From: Capillidium heterosporum
Taxonomy: Eukaryota > Entomophthoromycota > Entomophthoromycetes > Entomophthorales > Capillidiaceae
Assembly: GCA_016630905.1 (NCBI GenBank)
Contig: WBMQ01000002.1
Coordinates: 992,001-1,056,000 of the forward strand
DNA: 64,000 bases
Direction of reading: 5' to 3'
The translations under genes were made by a program, and so were the position numbers. Positions 61,480-64,000 of the stretch are shown piece after piece (the first letter of the stretch is position 1; each line of letters begins with the position of its first letter). The notes beneath the pieces are model-generated. The model was not told the DNA's origin. It saw only the letters and a program-made list of their open reading frames with translations, and ran no database searches.

Positions 61480-62540
61480 ATGGGTAATCCAACCGGTATA
61501 GTTAAGCAAGCTGAACTTGATTTCGATGTCCACAAACAAAAGGTTGCTCTCTTTAGTCAGATTAAAAATACGATAATAGATAGCTTGCTGTTGGTAATGT
61601 TTATTTTGTTAAATTGTGCTGACGATACTCTTTTTGCAAATTAAATATAGCTTAAGGGAAACAACAATGTTCGAGTAAAGTTAACCGGGTTAAAGACTTT
61701 AAATCAGCTTATGGGCAATTTGAGCAAAGATGAGAGTAACTTGAGTAAAAGTGTCTTTGAAACTACCCAGCTAGATGTTGATTTGCAAAGTAAAAATGTG
61801 TTAAGAAGCTTATATTTATGGATACATTTAACTCTAGTTTGCAAGACGGTCGGTAAAATATTGTTCAACACGCCAAATTTGAAGAGTATAACCAATGGTA
61901 GCATCTTTTATAATTGTCAATTAATAGTGCTTCTAGATCTGGAATTGTATACCGAACAGATAATAAGCTGTCTAACCTTGTTCCAATCTCTTATACTTTT
62001 CTGCCCAACAACTTCCGAATACTTTTTAAAAGTCTCCAAGTTCAGAGTATTTATTTTTATATATTTATAAATGTTAACTTGATACTGCTTTCGTAAAGTT
62101 GATATTTGAGTTGGTAACCGTATCACAGCCCAACGTAGCTCTGGTAGCCTTGGAAACTTTATTATGCCTGTTAGGTACCTCGCCCGAACATATCAGGGTA
62201 CTATTCCATCTACTAAAAAGTACGTATACTAACACTTCCAATAATTTAGACATTTGAAAAGGTGAACGGGTTGAATGCCATTGCTTCCGTAGCTAAAAAT
62301 CAAAGTTTACCAAGTCCAGTAAGGTAGGTTTAGCATTGATCCGACCTAAATTTCATACTTAAATTATAAATTAGGATGAAGTGTATGGAGCTGTTAGTTC
62401 TCTACTTATTACCCGAAGGTGCCGTTGATTCGGATACCAACAACGTCAAGTTACGTACCAGTGCCGCCAAGCAGGAGGATGTGGTTAAAATCTTTGGCGA
62501 GGCTTTTTTAATCTTAATGACCAAGGTTCGAGTCTTCTAG
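61480..62540 (+). CDS. Cdc14/SIN-component septation protein (fission-yeast cdc14 family)
   Basis: Five exons (61480-61593, 61651-62046, 62099-62197, 62250-62323, 62375-62540) sum to 849 bases, 282 residues. This is the fungal CDC14/SIN family, not the Cdc14 phosphatase. In fission yeast it binds and activates the Sid1 kinase at the spindle pole to trigger septation. Armadillo-like helices include VLRSLYLWIHLTL, LTLFQSLILFCPTTSEYF, VSQPNVALVALETLLCLLG, and the signature HIRTFEKVNGLNAIASVAK followed by VRMKCMELLVLYLLPEGA. The third intron must start at the GT right after HIR (62198). It contains a TACTAAC branch site and restores the conserved RTFEK join. A 30-base GTAGC...TAG segment in exon 2 (61899-61928) is in frame and may or may not be spliced. 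The start at 61480 gives MGNPTGIVKQ. Confidence 0.85.
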
Positions 62541-63161
62541 TTTGGAGTTGAGTTCAACCTTTCAGCCAAAACTTTTGTGTAACGCTGGCTTGTCCTTCCT
62601 TTGCATCCCACTATGTATTAGTATATTAATTTTAATTTAAAAATTCTTTTATTTTTTGAAGGCTAGATATATTTATATTTGGAAAATATACTATTTTTAG
62701 GATATATGTCGAGTATAGATTCAATAAATATATGGTGAGTATTCCATAGTTTTGTTATCTTTTCCTAAATTATAGTTGCTATTTAAAAACATCTTGTCGG
62801 ACCGTCTGATGCTTTGTACCCATCTCAGATTTATAGTTTTGGTGACTGTCTCCGAGCCTACAGCCCAGAGCATCCATAAATAACTTTTCTAAATTTAACT
62901 TTTGGGAAACGGACTGCAACGGTTCCAAAATAAGAAGACTAATTGAAAATTTTACTGATAAGGAGCATTTATCGTCAAGTCCACCAATTAAATTTTGAAT
63001 CGAATTCCTTTACTACTTGGATTAAATATCCAGTTCCTTCAAAAAATAGACATTTGAAATTTATACCTTCCAAACCTACCGTTTATATGAGCTCAACAAG
63101 CAACAAACACTACTAAATTTAATAAAAGATCAACAACGCCACCTATAGTAATAAAGTAGAT
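62541..63161. other. Intergenic region
   Basis: About 620 AT-rich bases between the Cdc14-like and Rer2-like genes, same strand; 3' end of the first and promoter of the second. No gene seen. Confidence 0.5.
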
Positions 63162-64000
63162 ATGGAGACCATAGCTAAAGTAATCGATGGACTACCCACT
63201 AACTTGACCGACTACCCCAAACAGTTTCTGATGGACGTATTGAAGCAAGGGCCCATACCCAAACATGTAGCTTTTATAATGGATGGCAATAGAAGATACG
63301 CCAAGAAGAAAGGGATATCTACACCAACTGGTCATTCTTTAGGTTTTAATTCTTTGGAAAAGGTAAAGGTATATCTGCTACAGGTTTGTACTAATGAAAG
63401 TAGATTTTAGAAGCTTGTTTAAATTTGGGTATTTCAGCGGTAACAGCTTACGCCTTCAGTATAGATAACTTCAAAAGATCCAAGGAAGAAGTAGAAGCCC
63501 TAATGTTACTTGCTAAGGAGAAACTGGAATACTTTTGCACGCAAAGGTAATATCAAATTCAAAATAGCTATAGTAGAACAGCTATCAAACCTGTTTAATT
63601 TTTCTATTTTACTAGTGAGCTTATAAAAAAACATCAGGTCTCCATACGAGTTATAGGTAAGTTAAGCTTGCTACCCAAGGATGTACAAGTGGTAGTCAAC
63701 AAAGCTATGCGACTAACTTCGAGCCACAAAAGGTAACTACACTTTATAAACATTTATTGAGGATATGTAGGGCTACTTTGACCATCTGTTTCCCTTACAC
63801 TTCAACCGATGAACTTGCTAACGTTATATTCGAACATATCGATCATCACAAACATCTCGATGGCAAAGAGAGTCTACCCAAGTTGACAGAGGAGTCAGTG
63901 GAATCTTATCTATATACCTCTGGTCTACCCAAGTTGGATCTGTTGGTACGTACTTCAGGGGAAGTTCGTCTCAGTGACTTTTTGCTATGGCAGGTAAATA
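63162..64000 (+). CDS. RER2: cis-Prenyltransferase, dehydrodolichyl diphosphate synthase (Rer2/Srt1-like), partial at right edge
   Basis: At least four exons; the last one visible ends at 63993 with a GTAAATA donor, so the gene continues beyond the window. Rer2-type enzymes add isoprene units in cis to farnesyl diphosphate to make the dolichol backbone for glycosylation at the ER. Visible motifs are [14 protein letters not shown] (catalytic Asp and the RY region), [11 protein letters not shown], then across a 44-base intron [46 protein letters not shown] and [20 protein letters not shown]. The RTSGE-RLS element is the conserved isopentenyl-diphosphate site. ATG 63162 gives [11 protein letters not shown]. 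The Nogo-B-receptor-type partner is not in the window. Confidence 0.92.

Noticed and set aside
62198-62249. A further apparent +1 offset in the Cdc14-like gene
   Set aside because: Moving the donor to the GT right after HIR gives an in-phase 52-base intron with a TACTAAC branch site and the conserved RTFEK junction.

Overview
The window is nuclear DNA of a fungus, read from gene content and gene structure. Three genes are fungus-typical: a septation-initiation Cdc14 protein, a Medusa (MedA)-type developmental regulator, and a Kre9/Knh1-like GPI-anchored wall protein. Others are often lost in yeasts: medium-chain acyl-CoA dehydrogenase, isobutyryl-CoA dehydrogenase, a WNK kinase, Rac1 and a MARCH5-like RING-CH ligase. 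This mix suggests an early-diverging or otherwise gene-rich lineage rather than a yeast, but I cannot name it. Genes are split by many very short introns, mostly 35-60 bases, GT(A/R)...TAG, with one clear GC-AG case. Intergenic DNA is AT-rich. I found no transposase, reverse transcriptase, rRNA, convincing tRNA or CRISPR.

Layout: 1-2914 (-) RRP5 N-terminal part, open at the left edge; 3736-5040 (+) medium-chain acyl-CoA dehydrogenase; 5309-6683 (+) PDK1-type kinase without a PH domain; 9984-11213 (+) PCL/Pho80-like cyclin; 12901-18670 (+) BIG/Sec7-type Arf-GEF; 19387-21643 (-) GH3 beta-glucosidase; 22380-22979 (+) Kre9-like GPI protein; 23303-25571 (-) MedA-like regulator; 28315-32930 (+) Ski3/TTC37 TPR protein; 33236-34069 (-) stand-alone ABC ATPase; 34801-36499 (-) isobutyryl-CoA dehydrogenase; 38858-40695 (+) secreted Val/Pro/Ser/Thr repeat protein with a cysteine-rich CBM19-like tail; 41718-43039 (-) MARCH5-like ubiquitin ligase; 44429-45884 (-) LACTB-like serine hydrolase; 46615-48060 (-) hexokinase; 49081-53010 (+) MMS19; 53944-56374 (+) WNK kinase; 57740-58436 (-) Rac1; 61480-62540 (+) Cdc14/SIN; 63162 to the right edge (+) cis-prenyltransferase (Rer2-like).

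These are scattered housekeeping genes, not a cluster. Loose functional themes are mitochondrial fatty-acid and valine catabolism (two acyl-CoA dehydrogenases), cell wall and surface (Kre9-like, repeat protein, dolichol synthesis), polarity and signalling (Rac1, PDK1, WNK, PCL cyclin, Cdc14) and RNA handling (RRP5, Ski3).

The most unusual observation is a set of five places in three otherwise intact genes where the protein continues exactly one base further on (+1) and no intron fits: two in SKI3, two in the surface repeat protein and one in the GH3 enzyme. All five have the same sign. One-base insertion errors in the assembly are the simplest reading. Real indels or +1 ribosomal frameshifting cannot be excluded from sequence alone. 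Second, the WNK kinase carries Met and Thr where animal WNKs have the two chloride-binding leucines.
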